Made by a program: the position numbers and the translations under genes. 64,000 nt of DNA from Elymus sibiricus (lineage: Eukaryota; Streptophyta; Magnoliopsida; Poales; Poaceae): the NCBI GenBank assembly GCA_039707655.1, contig CM077667.1, positions 416,187,409 to 416,251,408 on the forward strand. The letters are read 5' to 3'. How positions within the stretch are numbered: the stretch's first letter is position 1; every line of letters starts with the position of its first letter. This document shows, piece after piece, positions 1-11,160 of the stretch. A model generated the notes under the pieces. The model made no database searches and was not told the DNA's origin. It was given only the letters and a program-made list of their open reading frames with translations.

Positions 1-119
1 GTATGAACACCGACAACTGGAATGAGTGTGTGAACATGGATGTAATGTCGGTGAGGAATACGTACTCCCCCAAGCTTAGGATTTTGGCCTAAGTTGGTCT
101 ATGGCCACAGCTAGCCTGG
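1..119 (-). other. E0 3' untranslated start with AAGCTTGGGG motif
   Basis: This is the sequence just downstream (minus strand) of the env-position ORF stop codon. It contains the word CCTAAGCTTGGGGGAG (minus, about positions 64-79). The same word follows the equivalent ORF in E2 and recurs twice in E3, and E1 has a mutated copy. It is rich in purines and could be an internal polypurine-like site. No gene is seen. Confidence 0.5.
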
Positions 120-1124
120 TTAATATCCAAAGTCATAGTTGGGGTTGTACTGGGCTGCGGTGGCTACCGCCTGAACGGCTGCAGCGCGGAGGCGAGCGGC
201 TTCCGCCTCTCTCTCGTACTCGTTTGCCTCCTCTCTGGTTATAAAGTGTCTCCGTTTTTCCTAAAAGTTAAAGAAGGCAGGAGCAGGAAGGGTAATATGG
301 ACAACACGCTGTCTATCAAAAATTAGTCGGTACAGGAAGGGCTGTTCGTTCCTCTCAAGAAACTGGTAGCGCACCATAGCCTCATAATCAAGAAAAGCAG
401 TAGGTAACTCAATGTCACTTCCCTTTATGGGTACCCCAAGATAATTAGCTACACGAATGGCATAAATCCCGCCAAAGAAATCTCCTTTCTTAGCATTTTT
501 ATGTAGCCACCTAGCAATAATAGCCCCCAAGTTATATCGTCTATCACCCATTACCGCACTCTTAAGAATACTAAGATCAGGTACACAAAGGTGGCTATGA
601 TCATGTTTACCGTTAATACATCTACCTATGAAGAGAGCAAAATAATGTATAGCAGGAAAGTGAATGCTCCCCAAGGTAGCCCGTGTAATGTTTGTAGTTT
701 CTCCCACAGTGATGCTAGCAAGAAAACCATTATATTCAGTTTTGTGAGGATCACTATGGCTGCCCCATTGTGGAATTTTGCATGCATGGTTAAAATCTTC
801 TAGGTCCATAGTATAAGATTCATCATAAAGATTTAATAAAACAGAATGCGTATTACGCCTGGATGAAAATTCAAACCTCCGCACGAAGGAATCAGTGAGT
901 TGACAATATTTCTTGCATTGGTCTGAAACGAAATCTTCAAGGCCAGCATTTCGTATGTACACGTAAAATTCTTTCTTGAAACCTGCATGAACCATGAATT
1001 GATCCGACGGCCATTCAGAAGGCCGCACTTGAGCTTCCCTCGGTGGTTCAAAGTCGGGCTCACGTATCACGAGTCTCGGGGCCTTCTTGCTCGAGGAACC
1101 ACCTTGGTACATTCTCCTCAACAT
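120..1124 (-). pseudogene. E0 env-position ORF, plant retrotransposon-associated protein
   Basis: One frame runs from ATG 1122-1124 to TAA 120-122 (about 334 codons) with a single internal TAG at 261-263. The N-terminus is short and basic with a serine run (GGSSSKKAPR). The middle resembles the conserved 'plant transposon protein' domain that accompanies Athila-type elements. The part after the TAG is an Arg/Glu/Ala-rich helix (EREAEAARLRAAAVQAV) ending NYDFGY. A TTTTTCAG splice-acceptor-like site lies just upstream of the ATG, which fits the spliced env-like messages described for Athila-lineage elements such as Bagy-2; splicing here is inference. The ORF lies behind an LTR-like promoter module. 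No signal peptide or clear membrane span is seen, so an envelope function is not supported. Confidence 0.65.
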
Positions 1125-1464
1125 CTTTCTTTCTCTGAAAAATTTCTGAAATTTTAGTAACTCAAAATAAAGGTGAACAAAACTCAACAAAATTCAAAGC
1201 AACCACTCCCATAAGTGCCTAGAGGCTAAATCATGCATCTAAACTACTTGGGACCATACAAATTTAACATGCAAGCTCAAGAACAAGGTCACCACACCAG
1301 CAAAAATTTGCAATATATAAAGCACTAGAACAAAAACTAATTGGACCATTGGAGGAGTCACATACCAAAGAACAATCCCCCAAAACAGTTTTGCAAATGG
1401 AGCTTTGCACAAGGAGATAAAAAATGGCAGCAAGATGAGCTAGGACACGGGTTTGAGCAATGGT
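1125..1464 (-). other. Leader between E0 internal promoter and env-position ORF
   Basis: No credible ORF is present; the short frames here overlap on both strands and match nothing I recognise. On the minus strand it would be the transcribed leader of the downstream ORF, ending in pyrimidine-rich sequence and two CAG acceptor-like sites (TTTCAG, TTTTTCAG) close to the ATG. Confidence 0.4.
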
Positions 1465-1575
1465 GGGATTTTTTATGGGGGAAGACAAAGTGGATGGGTG
1501 CTGGAATAAGTGAGGGGGGCCTACGTGGGACCCATAAGCCACCAGGGCGCGCCCTGGGGGGGTGGGCGTGCCCTG
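1465..1575 (-). promoter_or_regulatory. E0 internal LTR-like promoter module
   Basis: On the minus strand a GC-rich inverted repeat (core CCAGGGCGCGCCCTGG at about 1542-1557, with a second GGGCACGCCC arm) is followed by a weak TATA-like stretch (CCATAAAAAATCC near 1468-1480). The same inverted repeat precedes the TATA box of this element's own LTR (5845-5880). The arrangement suggests a second promoter for the downstream ORF. Promoter activity is inference; the TATA match is weaker here than in E1 and E2. Confidence 0.45.
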
Positions 1576-1915
1576 TGGGCTTGTGCCCCACTGGTGCAGC
1601 CCCCTGATGTATTCTCAGTGCCAGAGATTCTTAAATATTCCAGAAAAAATCATACTACATTTTCAGGGCATTTGGAGAACTTTTATTTTTAGGTCATATT
1701 TTTTTATTGCACGGATAATTCAGAAAACAGAAAAATAATTGCATTTTTGCTTTCTTTATTCTAAACAACAGAAAGTAAAATTTGGGTACAGAAGGTTGTG
1801 CTTTCTAAATTCATCCATCTCATGCCCGTCAAAAGGAATTCGTTAACAAGGTTGATCAAGTCTTATTAACAAACTTCTTTCGAGTAACATGAAACCGGAG
1901 AATTTTCGAATAACA
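1576..1915 (-). other. Spacer after protease in E0
   Basis: This AT-rich stretch lies between the end of the gag-protease frame and the internal promoter. In E1 and E2 the corresponding position follows integrase. No ORF and no pol remnant is visible, which argues that pol was absent from the family or cleanly lost rather than recently mutated. Confidence 0.4.
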
Positions 1916-4654
1916 CTAAGTTACCTCAACGGGGACAGGCATGTCCCCTACCATGATTATTTCATATTTCTTCTTGACAGTAGGGAGAGGGAATTTAAAA
2001 CCTCCAATAGCAATTGTTGGAATTTCTCCAATAGAGTTGATACTATGAACTTGAGGTTGTTTCTTCGGAAAGTGCACCGTATGCTCATTACCATTAACAT
2101 GAAAAGTGACATTGCCTTTGTTGCAATCAATAACAGCCCCTGCAGTGTTCAAAAAGGGTCTACCAAGGATGATCGACATGCTGTCGTCCTCGAGAATATC
2201 AAGAATAACAAAGTCTGTTAAGATAGTAACGTTTGCAACCACAACAGGCACATCCTCGCAAATACCAATGGGTAGAGCGGTTGATTTATCAGCCATTTGC
2301 AAAGAGATTTCAGTAGGTGTCAACTTATTCAAACCAAGTCTACGATATAAAGAGAAAGGCATAACACTAACACCGACTCCCAAATCACATAAAGTAGTTT
2401 TAACATAGTTTCTTTTAATGGAGCATGGTATAGTTGGTATTCCTGGATCTCCTAGTTTCTTTGGTACTCCACCCTTAAAAGTATAATTAGCAAGCATGGT
2501 GGAAATTTCAGCTTCCGGTATCTTTCTTTTATTAGTCACAATATCTTTCATATACTTAGCATAAGGAGACATTTTCAGAATATCAGTCAAACGCATACGC
2601 AAAAAGACAGGTCTAAGCATTTCAACAAAGCGCTCAAAATCGTCATCATCCTTTTTCTTGGATGGCTTAGGAGGAAAGGGCATGGTTTTCTGAACCCAAG
2701 GTTCTCTTTCTTTACCATGCTTCCTAGCAATGAAGTCTCTTTTATCATATCTTTTATTCTTAGATTGTGGGTTATCAAGATCAACAGCAGGTTCAATCTC
2801 CACATCATTATCATTACTAGGTTGAGCATCAACATGAACATCATCATTAACATTATCACCCAGTTCATGTTCATCACCAGGTTGTGTTTTAGCATCAGAA
2901 ATAGAAATATCATTTGGGTTTTCATGTGTATCAATAACAGGTTCACCAGCAGCATGCAAAGTCCTATCATCATTCTTTTTCTTTCTTTTGCTAGAATGAC
3001 TAGGTGCATCAGTATTAATTCTCTGAGAATCTTGCTCAATTCTCTTGGGGTGGCCCTCAGGATATAAAGGTTCCTGAGTCATTTTACCACCTCTAGTCAC
3101 TACTTTAACAACATTATCATTCATCTCATTAAGCAAATCATTTTGTGCCTTAACTACTTGTTCTACTTGAGTAGTTACCATGGAAGCATGTTTACTGATA
3201 AGCTTGAGATCATTAACAGTTCTACTCATATATTCACCTAAACGATCAAGCATGTAAGCATTATGTTTCAATTGTCTACTAACATAAGCATTGAAATTTT
3301 CTTGTTTAACAATAAAGTTATCAAATTCATCCAAGCATTGGCTAGCAGACTTATTATAAGGAATATCACCTTCATCAAATCTATGGAGAGAATTTACCTC
3401 TACTACCTGTGTCGGGTTATCAAGACCATGTATTTCTTCAATAGGTGGTAGATTCTTAACATCTTCAGCTTTAATACCTTTTTCTTTCATAGATTTCTTT
3501 GCCTCTTGCATATCTTCAGGACTGAGAAATAGAGTACCTCTTTTCTTTGGAGTGGACTTTGGAGGTGGTTCAGGAATAGTCCAATCATTATCATTGCTCA
3601 ATATATTATTCAAATATAGTTCAGCTTGTTAACCAGTTCGTTCCCTGAAAACACAACCAGCACAACTATCTAGGTGGTCCCTAGAAGCATCGGTTAGTCG
3701 ATTATAAAAGATATCAAGTATTTCGTTTTTCTTGAGAGGATGATCAGGCAAAGCATTAAGTAATTGGAGAAGCCTCCCCTAAGCTTGTGGGAGAGTCTCT
3801 TCTTCAATTTGCACAAAGTTAAATATTTCCTGCAAGGCAGCTTGTTTCTTATGGGCAGGAAAATATTTTTCAGAGAAGTAATATATCATATCCTGGGGAC
3901 TACGCACACAACCAGGAGCAAGAGAATTAAACCATATCTTAGCATCACCCTTTAATGAGAAAGGAAACAACTTAAGAATATAGTAATAACGAATTTTTTC
4001 CTCATGAGTAAATAGGGTGGCTATATCATTCAATTTAGTAAGATGTGCCACAACAGTTTCAGACTCATAACCATGGAAATGATCAGATTCAACCAAAGTA
4101 ATTAACTCAGGATCGACAGAGAATTCATAATCCTTATGAGTAACAAAAATAGGTCAAGTAGCAAACTTAGGATCATATTGCATTCTAGCATTCAAAGATT
4201 TTTCCTTCCACTTGCATAGTAATTTCCTAAGATCATCTCTATCCTTACAAGCAAGAAAGTCCCTAGCTACCTCTCCATCCATAACATAACCCTCAGGTAT
4301 AACAGGCAATTCATATCTAGGAGAGCTAGGTCTAACAGGTGTCTGAAAGTGTTCAGTTTCAATAATTTCATCAGTTTCAGAAATATCATCAGTTTCAGTG
4401 ATCTCATTCTCTCTAACCCTAGCAAGTTGTTCATCAAGAAATTCACCCAAAGGCACAGTATTATCAAGCATAGCAGAAGTGGCATCATCAATTACTTGCG
4501 ACATATCAGAATTACTAGCAGGTGGTGGTGTCGCAAATTTACTCATAACAGAAGGCGAATCAAGTGCAGAGCTAGATGGCAGTTCCTTACCTCCCCTCGT
4601 AGTAGAGGGATAGATCTTGGTTTTTGGGTCTTTCAGATTCTTCATAGTGATCAA
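1916..4654 (-). pseudogene. E0 gag-protease polyprotein with three in-frame stops
   Basis: A single frame of 913 codons starts at ATG 4652-4654 and ends at 1916. It is interrupted by TGA at 4154-4156, TAG at 3779-3781 and TAA at 3629-3631, with no frameshift. The segment 3779-4096 has the Athila gag core (LKLFPFSLKGDAKIWFNSL). Next come a lysine-rich, acidic linker and a retropepsin-like domain with CDLGVGVSVMPFSL and ILGRPFL; the usual DLGAS or DSGA active site is altered to DLGVG although the catalytic Asp is kept. Gag would form the particle and protease would cleave the polyprotein. The frame ends right after protease, so RT and integrase are absent. Confidence 0.8.
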
Positions 4655-4693
4655 CAGATATAGATCCCAAGTGACTCAGAGAATAGAGCTATG

Positions 4694-4712
4694 CTCCCCG
4701 GCAACGGCGCCA
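4694..4712 (-). other. E0 primer-binding site (tRNA-Asp type)
   Basis: The minus strand reads TGGCGCCGTTGCCGGGGAG a few bases inside the LTR. It is complementary to the 3' end of plant tRNA-Asp, the usual primer of Athila-lineage elements. Confidence 0.85.
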
Positions 4713-4723
4713 GAAAAAGGTCT

Positions 4724-6122
4724 TGATAACCCACAAGTATAGGGGATCGCAACAGTTTTCGAGGGTAGAGTATTCAACCCAAATTTATTGATTCGACACA
4801 AGGGGAGCCAAAGAATATTCTCGAGTATTAGCAGCTGAGTTGTCAATTCAACCACACCTGAAAGACTTAATATCTGCAGCAAAGTATTTAGTAGCAAAGT
4901 AGTATGGAAGTAATGATAACGGTGGCAAAAGTAACAGTAGCGGTTTTGTAGCAATCGTAACAGTGGCAACGGAAAAGTAACTTAGCAAAGATCAATATGT
5001 GAAAAGCTCGTAGGCAATGGATCAGTGATGGATAATTATGTCGGATGGCATTCATCATGCAACAGTTATAACCTAGGGTGACACGGAACTAGCTCCAATT
5101 CGTCAATATAATGTAGGCATGTATTCCATATATAGTCATACGTGCTTATGGAAAAGAACTTGCATGACATCTTTTGTCCTACCCTCCCGTGGCAGCGGGG
5201 TCCTAATGGAAACTAAGGGATATTAAGGCCTCCTTTTAATAGAGAACCGGACCAAAGCATTAGCACTTAGTGAATACATGAACTCCTCAAACTACGGTAA
5301 TCACCGGAAAGAATCCCAATTATTGTCACCTTGGGGTATGCGGATCATAACACATAATAGGTGTCTACAACTTGCAAGATAGGATCAAGAACACATATAT
5401 ATTCGTGAAAACATAATAGGTTCAGATCTGAAATCATGGCACTCGGGCCCTAGTGACAAGCATTAAGCATAGCAAAGTCATAGCAACATCAATCTCAGAA
5501 CATAGTGGATACTAGGGATCAAACCCTAACAAAACTAACTCGATTACATGGTAAATCTCATCCAACGCATCACCGTCCAGCAAGCCTACGATGGAATTAC
5601 TCACGAACGGCGGAGAGCATCATGAAATTGGTGATGAAGGATGGTTGGTGATTACGACGGCGTCGATTTCCCCTCTCCGGAGCCCAAAACGGACTCCAGA
5701 TCTACCCTCCCGAGGAAGAACAGGAGGTGGCGGCGGCTCCGTATCGTGAAACGCGATGAACTCTTCTCCTTGATTTTTTTTCTCCCCGAATAGGGTTATA
5801 TGGTGTTGGAGTTGAGGTCGGAGGAGTTACAGGGGGCCCACAAGCCACCAGGGCGCGCCCTAGGGGGGGCACCCCCTGGCTTGTGGCCAATGGGTGGACC
5901 CCCTGTGGTTGATTCTTTTGCTAGTATTTTTTGTTAATTCCAAAAATATTCTCCGTAAATTTTCAGGTCAATCCGAGAACTTTTATTTCTGCACAAAAAT
6001 AACACCAAGGCAATTCTGCTGAAAACAGCGTCAGTCCGGGTTAGTTCCATTCGAATCATGCAAATTAGAGTCCAAAACAAGGGCAAAAGAGTTTGGAAAA
6101 GTAGATATGATGGAGACGTATC
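4724..6122 (-). repeat. E0 5' LTR
   Basis: The 1.4-kb LTR ends (minus) ...GGGTTATCA just before the PBS and begins near 6122 with a degenerate GATACGTCTCC. The expected first T of TGATACG is changed, because the plus strand reads CGTATCT rather than CGTATCA. It holds the GC-rich inverted repeat at 5845-5880 and a TATA-like CCATATAACCC about 50 bp downstream in the minus direction. Short ORFs inside it are not credible. Target-site sequence on the right would be 6123-6127; its partner lies outside the window. Confidence 0.8.
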
Positions 6123-6123
6123 T

Positions 6124-7427
6124 GCCCTCCTCGCCAAGCTATCCTCTGGCATGGACCCTGCGATCTCCCCTGACCCATCTGGCGCTGGTTACTGCTCAGC
6201 TGGGTCCCGCAACTCCTGGCTCACCCTTCTCAGTGGGCGCAGACCTTGATGAGCAAAGACTTAGCTTTCTTGGAATCCATGACGGCAGGGCTCAAGGACG
6301 TGCAGAGCAGGTACGACCTCAAATGGCAGGCGATCAAGGAGCAGTGTGACTCGGTTGAGCTTGTGGACCAGCAGCTGTGGAACAAAGGAAACGAGCTGCA
6401 TGAGTGGTACAACCGGCATGTCCATTCTCTTTAGAGGCAGCATGAGACGCTATCCATGGCCAAAGACGATGTGGCTGCCCGGGAGGCTCGACCGGTGGAG
6501 CGCGAAGCGCTTCTGGACACCAGAGAGACGAGCATTTCCTCCCGAGAAGGGGCCCTAGAAGCTACTCTCTGTGGCAAGGAAGAGGAGCTGGAGGCCCACG
6601 TTCAGCAGCGTACCAAGGAGCTGGAGGACAACCACACGACCACTCTTGACGCACTTTCCGTGGAGTCCGCAGTTCAACTAAAGAAAGTGGCTAATGAGCT
6701 TGCTGCTGCATCTGCTGCCAAGGCCAACCTCGAAGTTCAACTGAACAAGCTGACGGAGGACCTTGCCGGGAGTACCAAGGAGATCGGGGCCCTCAAGGAG
6801 GAAGCACGAAAGGTGGCAGCCACTCTGGAACAGGCGCAATCGCAGCTTTCCTTCAAGAGCCAAGATCTCGACACCGTCAACGACACCATCTTTGATATGA
6901 AATCCAGGCTTGCTTCTTTGGAGAAAGACCTTGAATCTGCCGGGGTCCACAAGAAACTGCTGCTAACAGATTTGAAGAACGCGAAGACCCTCCAGAGAGA
7001 AGCAGAGGACAAGCTGGAGAACCAAATTCAACAGCGTGACCTCTGGATCAGGAGTATGACTGACATCGCCGAGCGCCTCACTGCCCAGATTGCAAAGATG
7101 AACATGAAGAGCTGGGCCTTCTCCGTCGGCAAACACGAGGTTCCAAGCGTCAAGCTGACGCTCTTCTTCAACGGCCTGATCGAGGGGTTGAAGACGTACG
7201 AGGACGATAGGGCCGTCTGCTTCGCCAACGAATCCCGGAAGCTGGCGCGCGACGCCCTCTTCCTGGTCCTGAGCAACCTCGCCTTCTTCCATCCAGAGCT
7301 CGACCTCTCTGATGGTTTCAAGAAGTTGCCGTCATGCGCCGACACCTTTGCTGCCATGAAGAAGGCCAGTCCCCTTGCTGACAGGGTCCTCATAGTCCCA
7401 AGGACCCAGGGGAGCCACCGGGGTTAA
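6124..7427 (+). pseudogene. Antisense additional ORF of Tat-like element, coiled-coil protein
   Basis: The main open frame is 6456-7427. The same frame is open from 6246 with one TAG at 6432-6434, and frames shift further upstream. The encoded protein is a long heptad-rich coiled coil (for example LAAASAAKANLEVQLNKL and a following Glu/Lys-rich stretch) with a compact C-terminal part containing MKSWAFSVGKHEVPSVKL and ending near LADRVLIVPRTQGSHRG. It resembles the C-terminal half of the 'putative gypsy type transposon' proteins found in grass genomes. The N-terminal domain is missing because E0 interrupts the gene at 6122. It is antisense to the LTR and gag of its element. The function of the family is unknown to me. 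Confidence 0.6.
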
Positions 7428-8460
7428 CTTTAAGCTTTCCTTGTTGTCATGCGGTCCTGTACTTAAGATACAATAGGTATCTCATATTAGGGCATGCACT
7501 TTCTTTGTTTTAATGCTTGCTGAACTAATGTTTTTATGCAAACGTATGCTATCCCCTTCGCTTCCCTACTGGCGTTCGTATGGGTGTTTTTCCTTGCGTG
7601 TTCCGGTCACCCGCCAACAATCATGTTGCCGCGATTGCTCTGAGGAATGGGTCCTTAGCATTCTACTGGCAAAGACACGCTGCTGGCGAGATTTCCCTTG
7701 GTGGTGTTTGATGCTGCCGCATGTTTTATTGAGCAGGCTCGATACAAAACATGGGCGCAAACAAACATAGTAAGGTTCCATCACGCACAAGATTTGTCAT
7801 ACGAAACCTTTGGTTGACGAGGGGATATGCAAATGTGAATTCTAATGGAAGTTGATAATCATGTCAACTTAGCTTTTGTCATGACCCTCCTCCTGTCTTG
7901 GCGTATGTCTATCCACGCCCATTGTTCCGTCTTCCATTTATGGCCGATCTTCCTCTTTGCATTTCCTGGTGAATGTACGCATTTGCACGCACCTTTTGTC
8001 CTGAGACAGAGGAAAAACGAAAAAGGGGCAAATGGAGAAACTTGGAAGCCTGTTAGTTATGTGCTCAATCTCCGGCACGAGCCTGCCGGGTTAACGTAAG
8101 CGTTCACAACTAACGGGAATGGAGGAGAAAACATGAATGGCTGAACCCTCTTTCCTTTCTTTCGCGCCCAACGGTCCCGCGGCGACCTGTGTGACAGGTG
8201 CATAGGCGGACGGGACCTTGTCGTGGTTCGCTTGCCGGGGGCGTCGACCGGTGGATTCGCTCTAGCATTCGGCTTGGGATTTATCCTTGGCGGAACAAAT
8301 GCAGGACCGAACCTCATGCGAGCTTATCGACACCGGTGGTACCGCCGTCGTGCAAAACCGACCACATGCGGTGAAGGAGAGGGGAGAAGGGTATAGCTAA
8401 GTACCTCTTTCTTTTCTTGGCCTATCGGATTAAGCCCCACCTCCCTGGGGTCAGGCGGGC
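7428..8460. other. Non-coding part of Tat-like element
   Basis: This is the stretch between the 3' end of the antisense ORF and the gag remnant. It reads as 3' untranslated sequence of the plus-strand ORF (AT-rich, 7428-7900), followed by more GC-rich sequence. Short ORFs on both strands overlap each other and have no recognisable domain. The breakpoint of the gag-pol deletion should lie here, probably near 8340-8460, but I cannot place it exactly. Confidence 0.4.
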
Positions 8461-8658
8461 TCATTTCCTTCCGGCGTTCCTTGCCACAGCTTCGGCCGTA
8501 GGGGACGCGACGGCGGTGGCGTCTGTGCCAGTCGTGTCACCCCCGATGTTCACCCCATTCGCCGCCTCCGCTGCGCCAGTGGCGCCCGCGGCTGCGTGCG
8601 AGGGAGCCTTCGACGTGGAAGGATGTGTGGTCGCGCCGGTCTTCTTCTTGGGAGCGAT
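8461..8658 (-). pseudogene. Gag N-terminal remnant of Tat-like element
   Basis: On the minus strand a 66-codon frame starts with APKKKTGATTHPSTSK and is Ala/Thr-rich, ending at a TGA at 8461-8463. The codon before APKKK is ATC (plus 8656-8658) where an ATG would be expected, so the start appears mutated. The position about 90 bp after the PBS-like site fits a gag start. The assignment rests on position and composition, not on a conserved domain. Confidence 0.4.
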
Positions 8659-8728
8659 AGATGAAGAAGACGGTGATGAAGATCAACACGCTGCCCACAG
8701 CCTCAGGTTCGCGCAAAATGAAGCACGC

Positions 8729-8747
8729 CCCCTACCTGGCATGCCAA
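8729..8747 (-). other. PBS-like site of Tat-like element
   Basis: The minus strand reads TTGGCATGCCAGGTAGGGG immediately after the LTR end. This fits the primer-site region of TGTCGGGG-type Tat elements (usually with GCGCGCC in the middle) and fixes the LTR as a 5' LTR on the minus strand. Confidence 0.55.
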
Positions 8748-8750
8748 AGA

Positions 8751-9712
8751 TGTCGGGGCACGGATGCACACGATCACCTATGGGACCAGAGGCCCCTTTG
8801 TGGTTCGGCAAGGGGGGGTCACATTGCACAAAGAGCAAAGACAATGGAGCAGCACGATGATGGTACGTTGGTGTTTTTACCCAGGTTCGGGCCGCTGAGA
8901 AGCGTAAAACCCTACTCCTGCTTTGGTGGATTGATATCAGGGAACACGAAGCACACGCAGCGCTCTAACCCGGCGAGGGTTGCCTTCGGGTGAGCTACTA
9001 CGTTAGTACAAGTGTCCAAGGGTCCAAACCTTTGAGAGGGAAAGGGGCAACCACAGTGGCAAAATAGTCATTATCTAGCGATTAGATAGCTAACAGAGCT
9101 ATCATACCTAACTCTGGCATTTAGGACAAAATACCATGATTGCTAGTCTAGGTGGCGCGCGGGGAGGCATCCCTGGCAAGCTCTTACCACTGCTTAGCTG
9201 GTTGTTGCTTGGTGTCTTGACACGCCTTTGGACGGGTGTCAATTGGGCATAATTTGTCTTCCAGTGCGCCACCACGTGCTTAGCGAGAGTTATTTGGCCA
9301 TCTGAGGGCTCGACACCGCATTGATAACTGACTGGCGTTGTGATGCGGTGGAGCAGTGGCTCCTTGGCTCGCGTCAGCCGGGAGACGGCTTGCCGGGTCT
9401 TCTTGAGGGTGCGCGCGCCTCGGTCCCCGGCAGGCACCGGGGACGTGGTGGCGTGCTTTGGGACCCTCCTAGGCCGTTGCATTGAGCTTGCCGGCGTTGG
9501 TAGCCAATGTAGATTGCCCCTGCCGGGGGCTTGGATGTTGATGTTATCTTCTTGATGCACTTCTTGATCTTTCGTAGAGCGGCTTCTTTGTCTTGGGTTG
9601 GCGTTGGCGAGGCAGTAGCTGTTCCCGGTAGGCTCAGGCCATCGGGTCGGAGGCCCCTCGTCCGTGCACAAGTCAGGGGGGAAATGAACACCCCTGTTCG
9701 TGTACCCCGACA
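8751..9712 (-). repeat. Tat-like 5' LTR
   Basis: The 962-bp sequence is bounded by TGTCGGGG on the left and CCCCGACA on the right, a perfect 8-bp terminal inverted repeat. Flanking sequence is Tat interior on the left and E1 3' sequence on the right. The 5-bp target copy on the right would be AAAGT (9713-9717). ORFs inside it (such as 9108-9737 minus) are not supported as genes. Confidence 0.75.
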
Positions 9713-11160
9713 AAAGTCTATCATAAAACTTATTCATATATTTTCATCATATAACTTCTCATGCACAAGTAACAATTCATCACAACATAAAAGTATAAAG
9801 CATAAACCTTATTGAAAACCAACAAACTATGTTCGCAGTCAACTTTGCAACTACAATTCATCATATTTTCAGGAAGGGTCTCATGTCGGAGCCTTTTGGC
9901 AAGTCCACATACTCAACCATCATTTAGTTTTCTATGATTGCTAACACTCACAGCAAACCCATGAGCAAAAATTTTCAACCGGACACATAGGAAGATAGGG
10001 GCTTATAGTTTCGCCTCCCAACGTATTCACCTCAAGGGTGATGTCAACAATAATAACTCATGCCCACCCATATCCAACTAGATATATGTGCCTAGATCTT
10101 TCCTCACCACATGATGCTTGCAAAAGGAAAAAGTAAAAAGGAATAGGGAAGAATACTTTGACTCTTGCATAAAAGTAAATACATAAAAGTAAAAGATAAT
10201 CCCTTCATAGAGGGAAGCAGAGGTTTTCATGCGCCTTTTGGTTTGTATGCCTAATCCCTTAATGCAAAAGAACGTCATGCTATATTGCCCCCTATGATAG
10301 CAAACTTTATTATGCAGTCCGTCGCTTTTATTACTTTGCCATCATAAGTTCGTATAGCGCTCAATTTTCTCTTACACTAATTGATCAAAACACTTTTAGA
10401 AGAAATTTTTATTGCCTTATTGCACCGATGACAACTTACTTGAAGGATCTTACTCGATCCCTAGGTAGGTATGGTGGACTCTCAAAGAATGAATTTGGCT
10501 TTAGGTTTTTGGATGCACAAGTAGTATCTCTACTTAGTGCGGAATTTTTGGCTAGCAAAGGTATTGAGCAAACACCACATGTTGAAGGATCTATGACAAT
10601 ATAACTTCTATGTGGATATGAACAAGCATAAATCATTACGTTGTCTTCCTTGTCCAACGTCAACAATTTTGACATATAATATTTAATGGGGGCTCACAAT
10701 CATAAAAGATGTCCAAGATAGTGTATTTGCATGTGAATCTTCTCTTCCCTTATTAATTATTTCATGAATTGCATCATTGACCAATGCTATGTTTGTCAAT
10801 CTCCAATAAATTTTACCACTTATAGTTTTCCTTATGTGATGTCATTACTCACCATAAGATTAGCATATGATTCTTTTCATTTATTTTCTTTTTTCCTTTA
10901 TTTTGATTGCAACAAGAAAGTAGAGAGGCAAAGACTCAAACTAAACTTTATTATATAACTCTCACTCGATTACATAGATAGATAGGCCGCCAAACTAACA
11001 CACGAAAATAGATCATGCTAGAATTTTATTCAAGTAAAGCAAAGGAAAACTAAAGATCGAACTAAAATAGGTAAAGGTGAATAAAAGTGATGGTGATACG
11101 ATAGCGGGGCACCTCCCACAAGCTTGGCTCAAGCCAAGGGGAGTGCCCATACCAGTGTGC
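9713..11160 (-). other. E1 3' non-coding region
   Basis: This AT-rich sequence lies downstream (minus) of the E1 ORF. It contains a mutated copy of the AAGCTTGGGG word near 11108-11118 (AAGCTTGTGGGAGG) and the segment TAGTGCGGAATTTTTGGC near 10535-10552, where the matching sequence of E2 is cut by the E1 LTR. Short ORFs are not convincing. Confidence 0.5.

Larger units (their letters stand above)
1..6122 (-). mobile_element. E0: non-autonomous Athila-like Gypsy element, right (5') part
   Basis: Reading on the minus strand from right to left, the sequence shows a 1.4-kb LTR (4724-6122), a tRNA-Asp type primer-binding site, a gag-protease reading frame (1916-4654), an LTR-like promoter module near 1465-1575 and a further ORF in the env position (120-1124). 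No reverse transcriptase, RNase H or integrase is found between protease and the last ORF, so the element depended on pol supplied in trans. The polypurine tract and 3' LTR lie left of the window. Its right end abuts the interior of a Tat-like element, which I read as the insertion target. Lineage is assigned from the LTR start, the tRNA-Asp PBS and gag/protease character; the exact family (Sabrina- or WHAM-like) is not certain. Confidence 0.8.
6123..9712 (-). mobile_element. Tat-like Gypsy element, internally deleted
   Basis: The right boundary is an LTR of the TGTCGGGG...CCCCGACA class (8751-9712). On its left side the minus strand continues TTGGCATGCCAGGTAGGGG, a PBS-like sequence of the kind that follows such LTRs, then a short gag-start remnant. 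The rest of gag and all of pol are missing. What follows is an ORF in the opposite orientation (6124-7427, plus strand), as known for antisense additional ORFs in the Tat lineage. The left part is interrupted by E0 at 6122. The right LTR end abuts E1 3' sequence, so the element appears inserted into E1. Confidence 0.65.

Noticed and set aside
591..1063. ORFs antisense or out of frame to the E0 env-position ORF
   Set aside because: They are shadows of the conserved minus-strand frame.
8417..8860. Plus-strand ORF of 147 codons over the Tat PBS
   Set aside because: It crosses the LTR boundary and PBS of the minus-strand element and has no domain.
8751..9712. Solo LTR
   Set aside because: The sequence to its left continues with a PBS-like site and a gag-start remnant, and no 5-bp duplication is seen around it, so it is better read as a 5' LTR of a longer element.
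9108..9737. Minus-strand ORF of 209 codons in the Tat-like LTR
   Set aside because: It lies inside the LTR and runs past its end into E1; composition-driven.
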